From Flavobacteriaceae bacterium (GTDB lineage: Bacteria; Bacteroidota; Bacteroidia; Flavobacteriales; Flavobacteriaceae), in NCBI GenBank assembly GCA_947456815.1, contig CANGTL010000014.1, positions 1 to 59,252 of the forward strand: a stretch of DNA of 59,252 nt, in the 5' to 3' direction. Shown in pieces: positions 46,381 through 55,337 of the stretch. The notes under the pieces are model-generated. The model ran no database searches. It saw only the letters and a program-made list of their open reading frames with translations, and was not told the origin of the DNA. Made by a program: the position numbers and the translations under genes. Every line of letters starts with the position of its first letter. Positions within the stretch are counted from its first letter, which is position 1.

Positions 46381-49300
46381 TTGAAAACACTAGTCATAAA
46401 GAATATACAATCTATACTTAAAATCAGTGTTTTTGCTTTGGTTTTTTTGCATTACTTTTCTTTACAAGCCCAGGTAGTCGAGGAAGTAACCGATAGTATT
46501 AAACCAGGCTATTCTTCAGGCACTTTGCAACTGCCAAATCCCCCAAGTATTTTGGATGCATATACTTATGATCCTGTAACGGATAGGTATATTTACACCA
46601 ATAGTGTCGATGGATTTAATATCAACTATCCGATAATTCTTACTCCAAAAGAGTATGAAAAGTTAATGCTTCAGGAATCAATGCGAGCGTACTTCAAGAA
46701 AAAGTCAGATGCTATTGATGGGAAGAAAGAAGGCGCCGAAGCAGGAAAGAAAGACTTGTTGCCCAGGTACTACGTTAATTCAGGGTTTTTTGCTTCTATT
46801 TTTGGTAGTAATACCATCGATGTAAAACCCACTGGATCTGTTGAAGTTGATTTAGGGATTCGACACACCAAGCAAGACAATCCAGCCATTTCGCCAAGAA
46901 ATCGGTCAGTTACAAATTTTGACTTCGCACAAAGAATCAGCATGAGTCTCATGGGTAAAGTGGGCACGAGATTGCAGGTGACCGCAAATTATGATACACA
47001 ATCAACTTTTGCATTTCAGAACCAAATAAAACTAGAATATACCCCAGACGAAGATGACATTATTCAAAAAATAGAAGTAGGTAACGTGAGTTTGCCGCTG
47101 AGTAGCTCCTTGATAAGAGGTGCGCAGAGTTTGTTTGGTGTAAAGGCACAACTTCAGTTTGGTAAAACTACTTTAACAGGGATCTTCTCAGAACAAAAAT
47201 CACAAACCAGAACAGTAACCGCTCAAGGTGGTGGAACGATACAGGATTTCGATTTATTTGGACTTGATTATGACAATGATAGACACTTTTTCCTGTCACA
47301 GTATTTTAGAAATAAATATGATGCGGCACTTAATAAATACCCATTTATAAATAGTCGTGTGCAAATCACGCGTTTAGAAGTGTGGATTACAAACAGACAA
47401 AATAGAGTAAATGTTGCTAATAATAATCAAAGGAACATTATTGCATTACAAGATTTAGGTGAAGCCCAAATTTCAGGTATTACTGATGCCGAAATAGTGT
47501 CGCTTAATCCAGTTCCCGCAGGATTTTTCGACAAACCAGTTGATACACCAGCAGACAACAAAAACAACTTGTATGATCCAGGAAGAATTGATGATAGCAA
47601 TACCGGGTCAGGTTATTTAAATCCAAATATTCGTGAAATAGCGACAGCAAGTGCCGGTTTTAATGTTGTTAGTCCAGTTGAAGGATTAGACTTTTCAAAG
47701 CTGGAAAATGCAAGAAAGTTGAACGCAAATGAGTTTACTTTTCATCCGCAATTAGGTTACGTGTCATTACAACAAAGACTCTCTAATGATGAGGTATTGG
47801 CGGTTGCATACCAATATACAGTTGGTGACCAAGTTTATCAAGTTGGTGAATTTGGGAATGATGGAGTAGATGCTACTCAACCAGGTTCTACCGACCCAAC
47901 GACTGGTCAACCCGAAACAATAACAACACAAGCTTTAGTCTTAAAGATGCTAAAAAGCAACTTATCTAATGTTGAGAAACCAGTTTGGAACTTAATGATG
48001 AAGAATATTTATCAAATCCCTGGAGCTTTTCAATTAGAACAGCAGGATTTCAGATTCAACATCTTGTATTCAGATCCATCGCCGATAAACTATATTACTC
48101 CAGTTGTTGGCAGTACGTTTCCTGCGAATCCACCGATAGATAAGCGTGTTACAGATACACCTTTATTAAAGGTTTTTAATGTTGATAAGCTAAATTTTAA
48201 TAACGACCCGCAAGCTGGCGGTGATGGTTTTTTTGATTTTATTCCAGGTCTGACGGTTGATACGCAAAATGGACGTTTGATCTTTACCACCGTTGAACCT
48301 TTTGGTAGTTTGATTTTTGATAAACTGAAGGACAACCCAAGTCAGATTTATAACGACCCAACGACCTACAATGTCAATCAAAGTAAATACGTTTTCAGAA
48401 GTATGTATCGCAGAACGCAAGCACAGGCACTTCAGGATGGCGATAAGAATAAGTATCAGTTACGCGGGAAATTTAAGTCTTCGGGTGGTGACGGAATTCC
48501 GATTGGCGCTTTTAATGTTCCTCGAGGCTCTGTAGTTGTAACAGCAGGAGGACGCGTTTTAGTTGAGGGAGTTGACTATAGCGTTAATTATCAAGCGGGA
48601 CGGGTTCAAATTTTAGATCCATCGCTACAAGCTTCAAATACACCAATTCAAGTTTCGGTAGAAAACAATTCGACGTTTGGTCAACAAACTAGAAGATTTA
48701 TGGGCTTCACGGTAGACCATAAGATTTCCGAAAAGTTCACCATTGGTGGTACGTTCCTAAAAATGACCGAGCGACCACTTACACAAAAATCAAGTTTCGG
48801 TCAAGAATCGGTTAACAACACTATTTACGGATTAAATACTAACTTTTCTGCTGAAGTTCCATTTTTTACAAGAATGGTTAATAAACTTCCTTTCATGGAT
48901 ACTGACGTCCCTTCAAACATATCTTTTCGTGGAGAAATTGCTTTCTTGAAACCTGATACCCCAAAAGCAGATCAGTTCGACGGGGAAGCAACCATTTATG
49001 TTGATGACTTTGAAGGTTCTCAAACCAATGTCGATTTAAGATCTCCGTTGTCATGGGCACTCTCTTCAACACCATTGGTCGATTCAGATACGACACCAAA
49101 TGAAACGCCAAGTCCCTATAATTTCGGCGGAAATCTAACCACATTAGATTACGGTGCGAAAAGAGCAAAATTAAGTTGGTACACGATCGATCCGGTTATT
49201 TATACAAGACCAGGAGGGATTTCAACAGACGATATTTCTTTGAATAAGACGAGAAGAATTTTTATCAATGAGCTCTTTCCAAGCACAGATATTCCTCCGG

Positions 49301-52300
49301 GGCAAATACAGGTGATCAATTCCCTTGACTTGACTTACTATCCTACAGAAAGAGGTCCATATAATAATAGTTTGAATTTTGCTACTTCGCCGAGGGATAA
49401 TTTTGGTGGAATTACAAGAGCGTTAAACTCTACGAATTTTGAGCAAGCGAACGTTGAATTTGTGCAGTTTTGGGTAATGGATCCGTATGTCGGACATGGT
49501 GCATTGCCATCTAACAGTACGAACACAGGAAAGGTTTACTTTAACCTTGGATCAATTTCCGAAGATATTCTAAAAGATGGAAGAAAACAGTATGAAAATG
49601 GTTTGCCAGAACCGGGATCTAATACATTGACTATAAGCACCGTTTGGGGAAAAGTCCCTTCTGCGCAATCACTAATTTACGCTTTTGATACTGACCAAGG
49701 AAATAGAGGAGCTCAGGACGTTGGATTTGACGGATTGAATGATGCTGGCGAAAGCACAATATACAACAATTACGCTGGTGAGTCTGACCCAGCGGCAGAT
49801 AATTACGTTTATTTTCTTCAAGCAGGAGGTGGCGTTACAGAGCGCTACAAGAATTTTAACGGAACTCAAGGAAATTCGCCTGTTGATGTAACAGATAACA
49901 ACAGAGGAAATTCAACGGTTCCCGACATCGAGGATATCAACCGCGATAATACGATGGATACTGTAGAGGCGTATTATGAATATAGCGTTGATATCAAGCC
50001 TGGAATCGAAGTTGGAAACACAGAGTTTGTTACGGATGTTAAAGAGACCACAGCGTCCACACCTGGTTCGTCACTCGGAGAACAAACTCCTGTCCGTTGG
50101 ATCCAGTACAAGATTCCTGTGACAGAATTTGAAAGAAAAATTGGTGGAATTTCCGATTTTACTTCTGTTCGTTTCATCAGGATGTTTGTAACTGGCTTTG
50201 AAAGTGAAGTAACGCTTCGTTTTGGTGCTTTAGATTTAGTTAGAGGAGATTGGAGAAGATACACCAATACTTTAGATTCAGTTTTGCCTCCAGGAACAGA
50301 TACTAATGTGGCAGATGATCCAACTGTTTTTGAAGTGCAGTCACTCAACATTTTGGAGAATGCATCTAGATTGCCGATACGCTATTTATCTCCTCCTGGC
50401 GTTGTACGTGAGCAGCTATTTAACAACAATACGGTTATCAATCAAAATGAGCAATCTTTATCTTTACGTGTGTCCGGTCAAGAAGGATTGGAAATAACAG
50501 ATGCGAGAGGAGTTTTCAAGAATGTAAGTGTCGATATGCGTCAGTTCAAAAAACTTAAAATGTTTTTACATGCCGAGGCATTGAGCAATGACCCTGCTGT
50601 TGGATTGCAAGACAATGAAATGATTGGTTTTATTAGATTTGGAAACGACTTTACAGAAAACTTCTATGAAGTAGAAATTCCTTTGGAAGTTACGGCAGCG
50701 GGTGCTTCAACTGCGGAGGCTATTTGGCCAGCTGCTAACGAAATTGATTTGCCATTGGAATTGTTAACACAACTGAAAATTCTATCTAGATCGGTACAGT
50801 TAGGGCCAAACGAAATTTATTACAAAAACGAAAACGAATTGGATGGGTCTAGACCTAATAAATTAAGATTAGGCGTTAGAGGAAATCCAAATTTTGGATT
50901 AGTTAGAAATTTGATGGTCGGCATAAAAAACAACACTTCAACAGGATTAAGTCCAACAGGTGCTGAATTAGTTGACAGACCAATTAGAGGAGAAGTTTGG
51001 TTTAACGAACTTCGTTTAGCCCAAATGGAAAACAGTGGCGGTATGGCGGCACTCGTAAATGTCGACGCCAATTTTGCTGATTTTGCCACTATTTCTGCAA
51101 CTGGAAAGAAAAGTACCATAGGCTTTGGTTCGCTAGAGCAAGGACCAAACGAAAGAAGTAGAGAGGACGTGCAGCAGTATAATATTGTAACAAATTTGAG
51201 TTTAGGGAAATTAATGCCAAAGAATTGGAGAATCAATTTACCATTCAACTATTCTATTGGAGAAGAAACCATTACGCCTGAGTACGATCCTTTCAACCAA
51301 GATATAAAACTCGATCAGATTTTAGATGTGACTGAGAATTCTGCGGAGAGAGCTAATATTAAGGATCGCGCGATCGACTATACTAAGCGTAAGAGTATTA
51401 ATTTTATTGGGGTTAAGAAGGAAAGAGCTCCAGAGCAAAAGCAAAGGATTTACGATCCAGAAAACCTAACGCTTTCGTATTCGTTTAATCAAGTAGAACG
51501 TCACAATTTTGAAATCGAAAAATTCCTTGACCAACAAGTAAATACTACCGCAGATTATACCTATGCTTTCCAACCAAAAGCAGTAGAGCCTTTAAAAAAC
51601 AATAAGTTCTTGAAGAAAAGCTCTTATTGGAAAATGTTGAGCGATTTTAATTTCAACTATTTACCAAGTAATATTTCTTTTAGTTCAAGCATTATTCGTC
51701 AGTATAACAAGCAACAATTCCGACAAATAGATGTAGAAGGAATTCCATTAGATCCGCTCTTCCGTAGAAATTATCAGTTCAATTATCAATATGGTTTTAA
51801 TTATAATTTGACCAAAGCTTTAAAAATCAACTATACTGCGTCGTCAAATAATATTGTTCGAAACTACATCGATGAAAACAATGAACCCATCAACAGTGTC
51901 ACTTTGTATACAGATTATTGGAATCCGGGCGAAACGTTTACACATAACCAGCAATTTGTAGTTAATTATGATTTGCCAATAAACAAATTGCCTTTCTTGA
52001 GTTTTGTAAAATCGACTTATTCCTATACCGGAGATTATAATTGGCAACGTGCATCGCTATTGTTGTCAGACGTAGAAATTGAAGGCGTAAAATATAACCT
52101 AGGAAACACAGTACAAAATGCCAGTTCTCATAAATTGAATACGGCATTTAATATGGATTCCTTTTATAAGTATATTGGATTAACAAAGAAGACAGCTAAA
52201 CCTGCGCCCCGACCTACCGTAGCGCCAAAACCTGGACAAAAAGTAGTCAACACAAATGTAGCTCCATCCAACAGCGGCGGAAATTTATTTGTGAATGGCT

Positions 52301-53700
52301 TGGTGGGCGTCTTGACAAGTATTAAGACCATCAATGTGAACTATATCGAGAATAGAGGAACAGTGCTGCCAGGCTTCTTGCCAGGATTAGGCTTTTTTGG
52401 TTCTTCCAAACCTACTCTTGGATTTATTTTCGGATCGCAATCGGACATTCGACAACAATCTGCTGAAAACGGTTGGTTAACCAATTATCAGGATTTTAAC
52501 CAGAATTTCACGCAAGTAACAAGTCGAACGCTAAATCTTACCTCAAATATTGATTTGTTTCCAGACTTTAAGATAGATCTTAATGCGGACCGAACTTTTG
52601 TGAGCAATTATTCAGAGCAGTATGACGTTGATCCAACAACGTTGACTTATAATTCGAGATCTCCTTATACATTCGGAAACTACTCCATCTCAACGATCTT
52701 AATAAATACGGCGTTTAGTCAAAGTGATGAAAGTTTCTCTGCCGCTTTTGAAGATTTCAGAAACAACCGATTAATCATTGCGAATCGTTTGGCCGAGAAT
52801 TTTTATGGAGGCCAATCAATTCCGCGATATGGACAAGGTTTTTATGCAATTCCAGCAGATCAAAATGATCCGAATTATGCCGTCTATACTGCTAATCTAG
52901 GTTTTCCTGTAGGGTTTGGAAAGAATAACCAAGCAGTATTAATACCGTCTTTCTTGGCAGCTTACACTGGCAAAGATGCGTCAAGTTCAACGCTGAAAAC
53001 CTTTAGAGATATTCCATTGCCAAACTGGACCATAAAGTATACCGGTCTAATGAGATACAAATTCTTTAAAGACAATTTCAAGAGGTTCTCCATCCAACAC
53101 GCCTATAAAGGAACTTATACAATAAACGCCTTTAGATCCAACTTCGAATATGATAAGAATCCAATTGGAACGGATGTCGGAGGTAATTACTTTAATAAGG
53201 TAGTAGTTTCTAATATCAATTTAGTCGAGCAATTTAATCCTTTGGTGCGCTTCGACCTTGAGATGAAAAACTCCGTAAAAATTTTGGCGGAGATGAAAAA
53301 AGATCGTTCAATGTCGTTGAGTTTCGATAACAATTTGCTAACAGAGGTAAAAGGTCTAGAGTATATTGTTGGATTAGGCTATCGAATCAAAGATGTTATT
53401 TTCTCCTCTAAATTGGCAGACAATCCTACTGGGATAATCAAGAGCGATATCAACTTAAAGTTAGATGCTTCTTATCGAAACACTAAAACAATTGTGAGAT
53501 ACTTAGATTACGATAACAATCAATTAGCGGGAGGACAAAACATTTGGTCGGTGCGTCTTACAGGAGATTATTCATTTAGTAAAAATTTGACGGTTATTTT
53601 CTTTTATGATCATTCCTTCTCTAAACCTGTAATATCTACTGCTTTCCCGACCACAAATATTCGATCTGGATTTACCCTTCGATATAATTTTGGGAATTAA
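46381..53700 (+). CDS. sprA: SprA, outer-membrane translocon of the type IX secretion system
   Basis: 2439 residues, the size expected for SprA/Sov proteins, which form the giant 36-strand barrel that exports T9SS cargo and gliding adhesins. N-terminal signal (about 1-31, ending SLQAQ). Family blocks: RYYVNSGFFASIFGSNTIDVKPTGSVEVDLG near 123, the TVDHKISEKFTIGGTF stretch near 780, and DDFEGSQTNVDLRSPLSWAL near 876, which is strongly conserved in SprA. It starts with TTG at 46381; no ATG or GTG alternative preserves the signal peptide. It ends in an aromatic beta strand (IRSGFTLRYNFGN) as barrel proteins do. The order malic enzyme-ruvA-sprA-gcvH is, from memory, conserved in Flavobacterium. 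Confidence 0.96.
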   Translation: MKTLVIKNIQSILKISVFALVFLHYFSLQAQVVEEVTDSIKPGYSSGTLQLPNPPSILDAYTYDPVTDRYIYTNSVDGFNINYPIILTPKEYEKLMLQESMRAYFKKKSDAIDGKKEGAEAGKKDLLPRYYVNSGFFASIFGSNTIDVKPTGSVEVDLGIRHTKQDNPAISPRNRSVTNFDFAQRISMSLMGKVGTRLQVTANYDTQSTFAFQNQIKLEYTPDEDDIIQKIEVGNVSLPLSSSLIRGAQSLFGVKAQLQFGKTTLTGIFSEQKSQTRTVTAQGGGTIQDFDLFGLDYDNDRHFFLSQYFRNKYDAALNKYPFINSRVQITRLEVWITNRQNRVNVANNNQRNIIALQDLGEAQISGITDAEIVSLNPVPAGFFDKPVDTPADNKNNLYDPGRIDDSNTGSGYLNPNIREIATASAGFNVVSPVEGLDFSKLENARKLNANEFTFHPQLGYVSLQQRLSNDEVLAVAYQYTVGDQVYQVGEFGNDGVDATQPGSTDPTTGQPETITTQALVLKMLKSNLSNVEKPVWNLMMKNIYQIPGAFQLEQQDFRFNILYSDPSPINYITPVVGSTFPANPPIDKRVTDTPLLKVFNVDKLNFNNDPQAGGDGFFDFIPGLTVDTQNGRLIFTTVEPFGSLIFDKLKDNPSQIYNDPTTYNVNQSKYVFRSMYRRTQAQALQDGDKNKYQLRGKFKSSGGDGIPIGAFNVPRGSVVVTAGGRVLVEGVDYSVNYQAGRVQILDPSLQASNTPIQVSVENNSTFGQQTRRFMGFTVDHKISEKFTIGGTFLKMTERPLTQKSSFGQESVNNTIYGLNTNFSAEVPFFTRMVNKLPFMDTDVPSNISFRGEIAFLKPDTPKADQFDGEATIYVDDFEGSQTNVDLRSPLSWALSSTPLVDSDTTPNETPSPYNFGGNLTTLDYGAKRAKLSWYTIDPVIYTRPGGISTDDISLNKTRRIFINELFPSTDIPPGQIQVINSLDLTYYPTERGPYNNSLNFATSPRDNFGGITRALNSTNFEQANVEFVQFWVMDPYVGHGALPSNSTNTGKVYFNLGSISEDILKDGRKQYENGLPEPGSNTLTISTVWGKVPSAQSLIYAFDTDQGNRGAQDVGFDGLNDAGESTIYNNYAGESDPAADNYVYFLQAGGGVTERYKNFNGTQGNSPVDVTDNNRGNSTVPDIEDINRDNTMDTVEAYYEYSVDIKPGIEVGNTEFVTDVKETTASTPGSSLGEQTPVRWIQYKIPVTEFERKIGGISDFTSVRFIRMFVTGFESEVTLRFGALDLVRGDWRRYTNTLDSVLPPGTDTNVADDPTVFEVQSLNILENASRLPIRYLSPPGVVREQLFNNNTVINQNEQSLSLRVSGQEGLEITDARGVFKNVSVDMRQFKKLKMFLHAEALSNDPAVGLQDNEMIGFIRFGNDFTENFYEVEIPLEVTAAGASTAEAIWPAANEIDLPLELLTQLKILSRSVQLGPNEIYYKNENELDGSRPNKLRLGVRGNPNFGLVRNLMVGIKNNTSTGLSPTGAELVDRPIRGEVWFNELRLAQMENSGGMAALVNVDANFADFATISATGKKSTIGFGSLEQGPNERSREDVQQYNIVTNLSLGKLMPKNWRINLPFNYSIGEETITPEYDPFNQDIKLDQILDVTENSAERANIKDRAIDYTKRKSINFIGVKKERAPEQKQRIYDPENLTLSYSFNQVERHNFEIEKFLDQQVNTTADYTYAFQPKAVEPLKNNKFLKKSSYWKMLSDFNFNYLPSNISFSSSIIRQYNKQQFRQIDVEGIPLDPLFRRNYQFNYQYGFNYNLTKALKINYTASSNNIVRNYIDENNEPINSVTLYTDYWNPGETFTHNQQFVVNYDLPINKLPFLSFVKSTYSYTGDYNWQRASLLLSDVEIEGVKYNLGNTVQNASSHKLNTAFNMDSFYKYIGLTKKTAKPAPRPTVAPKPGQKVVNTNVAPSNSGGNLFVNGLVGVLTSIKTINVNYIENRGTVLPGFLPGLGFFGSSKPTLGFIFGSQSDIRQQSAENGWLTNYQDFNQNFTQVTSRTLNLTSNIDLFPDFKIDLNADRTFVSNYSEQYDVDPTTLTYNSRSPYTFGNYSISTILINTAFSQSDESFSAAFEDFRNNRLIIANRLAENFYGGQSIPRYGQGFYAIPADQNDPNYAVYTANLGFPVGFGKNNQAVLIPSFLAAYTGKDASSSTLKTFRDIPLPNWTIKYTGLMRYKFFKDNFKRFSIQHAYKGTYTINAFRSNFEYDKNPIGTDVGGNYFNKVVVSNINLVEQFNPLVRFDLEMKNSVKILAEMKKDRSMSLSFDNNLLTEVKGLEYIVGLGYRIKDVIFSSKLADNPTGIIKSDINLKLDASYRNTKTIVRYLDYDNNQLAGGQNIWSVRLTGDYSFSKNLTVIFFYDHSFSKPVISTAFPTTNIRSGFTLRYNFGN

Positions 53701-53711
53701 TCTAAATTAGT

Positions 53712-53742
53712 TTTATTTTCAATGACCGAAACTTTACCTTTG
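53712..53742 (+). promoter_or_regulatory. Promoter of gcvH
   Basis: TTTA (53712-53715), a 19-base spacer and TACCTTTG (53735-53742), 29 bases before the gcvH ATG. Confidence 0.7.
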
Positions 53743-53771
53743 ACGATATTATTAAAAAAACATAGTTAAAA

Positions 53772-54155
53772 ATGAATATACCTGCAAACTTAAAATACAC
53801 AAAAGATCACGAATGGATTTCGCTAGACGGAGAAATTGCCATCATTGGAATTACCGACTTTGCACAGAAAGAACTGGGAGATATCGTATATGTTGAAGTA
53901 GAAACCCTTGATCAAACTCTTGAAAAAGACGAAGTTTTCGGGACGGTTGAAGCGGTAAAAACAGTTTCGGATTTATTCCTGCCAGTGGCTGGTGAGATTA
54001 TAGAATTCAACGATACATTGGAGACAAATCCTGAAATTGTAAATACTGATCCATACGGAGCAGGTTGGATGGTGAAAGTAAAAGTTAGCAACGTGTCTGA
54101 TATGAACGAATTACTTTCAAGTGACGACTATAAAGCACTTATTGGAGCATCATAA
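53772..54155 (+). CDS. gcvH: Glycine cleavage system H protein
   Basis: Lipoyl-carrying shuttle protein of the glycine cleavage complex. 127 residues, standard. N-terminal [24 protein letters not shown] is the family opening (given here by position 9-32), and the lipoylated Lys63 lies in [15 protein letters not shown]-terminal [11 protein letters not shown]. The P, T and L proteins are not in the window, as is common for dispersed gcv genes. The VanZ-like gene begins inside its 3' end. Confidence 0.97.
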   Translation: MNIPANLKYTKDHEWISLDGEIAIIGITDFAQKELGDIVYVEVETLDQTLEKDEVFGTVEAVKTVSDLFLPVAGEIIEFNDTLETNPEIVNTDPYGAGWMVKVKVSNVSDMNELLSSDDYKALIGAS

Positions 54156-54525
54156 AGGGTACTTTTATTTAGCATGTCTTTGGACACTATTTATTGCTTA
54201 TTTGTGTTTGACAGATTTCTCAAAACTTCCCAAATTAGGATTAGGAGGTTTAGATAAAAGTGTGCATTTTATCCTACATTTCTTTTTTACATTATTGTGG
54301 TACTTGCATACAAAGACTGCCAATAAGACAAAATGGAATATGGTATTTGTTGTTGTGGTGATTGATGTCGTTTACGGTTCATTGATTGAAGTTGGGCAAG
54401 CTATCTTTACAACCACTCGAAAAGCTGATGTCCTAGATGTGCTCGCAAATTCTGTTGGAACAGCGGCGGCAGTTATTGGCATATATATTTTTCAACATTT
54501 TCAAAGAAAAGCAGATTTGAAATAA
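54121..54525 (+). CDS. VanZ-like membrane protein
   Basis: 134 residues, about four membrane helices; the VanZ-like family includes a teicoplanin-resistance protein but most members have no known role. Motifs: [30 protein letters not shown] (helix 2 entry with the H-F pattern) and [30 protein letters not shown] (the conserved E-x-x-Q and D-x-x-D-x-x-x-N block) near residues 70-115. No ATG start exists; GTG at 54121 overlaps gcvH by 35 bases, and TTG at 54139 is an alternative. The overlap suggests coupled expression with gcvH. Confidence 0.85.
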   Translation: MTTIKHLLEHHKGYFYLACLWTLFIAYLCLTDFSKLPKLGLGGLDKSVHFILHFFFTLLWYLHTKTANKTKWNMVFVVVVIDVVYGSLIEVGQAIFTTTRKADVLDVLANSVGTAAAVIGIYIFQHFQRKADLK

Positions 54526-54542
54526 TTCACTCAAAATTGATC

Positions 54543-54568
54543 CCGCATAGGTGGGATTTTTTTATTTT
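54543..54568 (+). terminator. Terminator after the VanZ-like gene
   Basis: ATCCC (54540-54544) pairs with GGGAT (54553-54557), possibly extended by the C/G next to it, followed by TTTTTTTATTTTT. deoC begins 7 bases after the T-tract. Confidence 0.7.
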
Positions 54569-54574
54569 TATCCC

Positions 54575-55318
54575 ATGAATATAAAACACTACCTCGATTC
54601 CACTTATTTGAAAACCGCAGAGCAAGCGGGAATTTCTGAGTCTGAAAACATAGAACTGGCCAAGAAATTTATTCAGGAAGCGATTGCAGAACAATTTAAG
54701 TTAATCATGATTCGCCCTGATCAAGTTGCTATTGCAAGAAAGATGATTTCCGATGCCAACTCAAAAGTAACGATAGGAACTGTGATTGACTTTCCATTTG
54801 GTAGATCTCCATATAAAGCCAAAATGAAAGAAGCGCAAAAGGCTATTGAAGATGGAGCAGACGACCTTGATTTTGTATGTAATTACGAAGCTTTCAAAAA
54901 AGGCAAAGTAGATCTTGTAAAAGAAGAAATCCTTTACTGTACCAAGCTAGGTCTTGAAAATCATAAGATTGTCAAATGGATTATTGAAGTGGCAGCGTTG
55001 AGTAATCAGGAAATTATTCGTCTGTCAGCATTGATTAAAAACCTTATTATTTCTCATTTTAAGGAGGAATGCTATCACTCCGTATTTGTAAAATCTTCTA
55101 CAGGTTTTTATAAAACCGAAGGAGGATTGCCAAACGGTGCCACTCCAGAAACAATAATATTAATGCTAGAGAATGCCTCTCCGTTGCCAGTAAAAGCTGC
55201 TGGAGGTGTTAGAACCTATGACGAAGCAGTGGCAATGATTCAGCTGGGAGTGAAACGAATAGGAACGTCTGGAGCTAAAGCAATTGCCGACGGACAAGTA
55301 GCCGATTCAGAATATTAA
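54575..55318 (+). CDS. deoC: Deoxyribose-phosphate aldolase
   Basis: Cleaves 2-deoxyribose-5-phosphate to glyceraldehyde-3-phosphate and acetaldehyde in nucleoside catabolism. 247 residues from ATG 54575 (the longer frame from 54551 starts inside a terminator). TIM-barrel family motifs: KHYLDSTYLKTAEQAG at the N-terminus, TIGTVIDFPFGRSPYKAKMKEA near 67, DDLDFVCNYEAFKKGK near 95-110, the Schiff-base Lys in VFVKSSTGFYKTEGG near 175, and VKAAGGVRTYDEAVAMI with the second Lys near 203. No other deo genes are near. Confidence 0.95.
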   Translation: MNIKHYLDSTYLKTAEQAGISESENIELAKKFIQEAIAEQFKLIMIRPDQVAIARKMISDANSKVTIGTVIDFPFGRSPYKAKMKEAQKAIEDGADDLDFVCNYEAFKKGKVDLVKEEILYCTKLGLENHKIVKWIIEVAALSNQEIIRLSALIKNLIISHFKEECYHSVFVKSSTGFYKTEGGLPNGATPETIILMLENASPLPVKAAGGVRTYDEAVAMIQLGVKRIGTSGAKAIADGQVADSEY

Positions 55319-55337
55319 ATGCAATACTAAATCACCT

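Noticed and set aside
50820..51248. 142-residue minus-strand frame
   Set aside because: Antisense shadow within sprA; no start context or domain.
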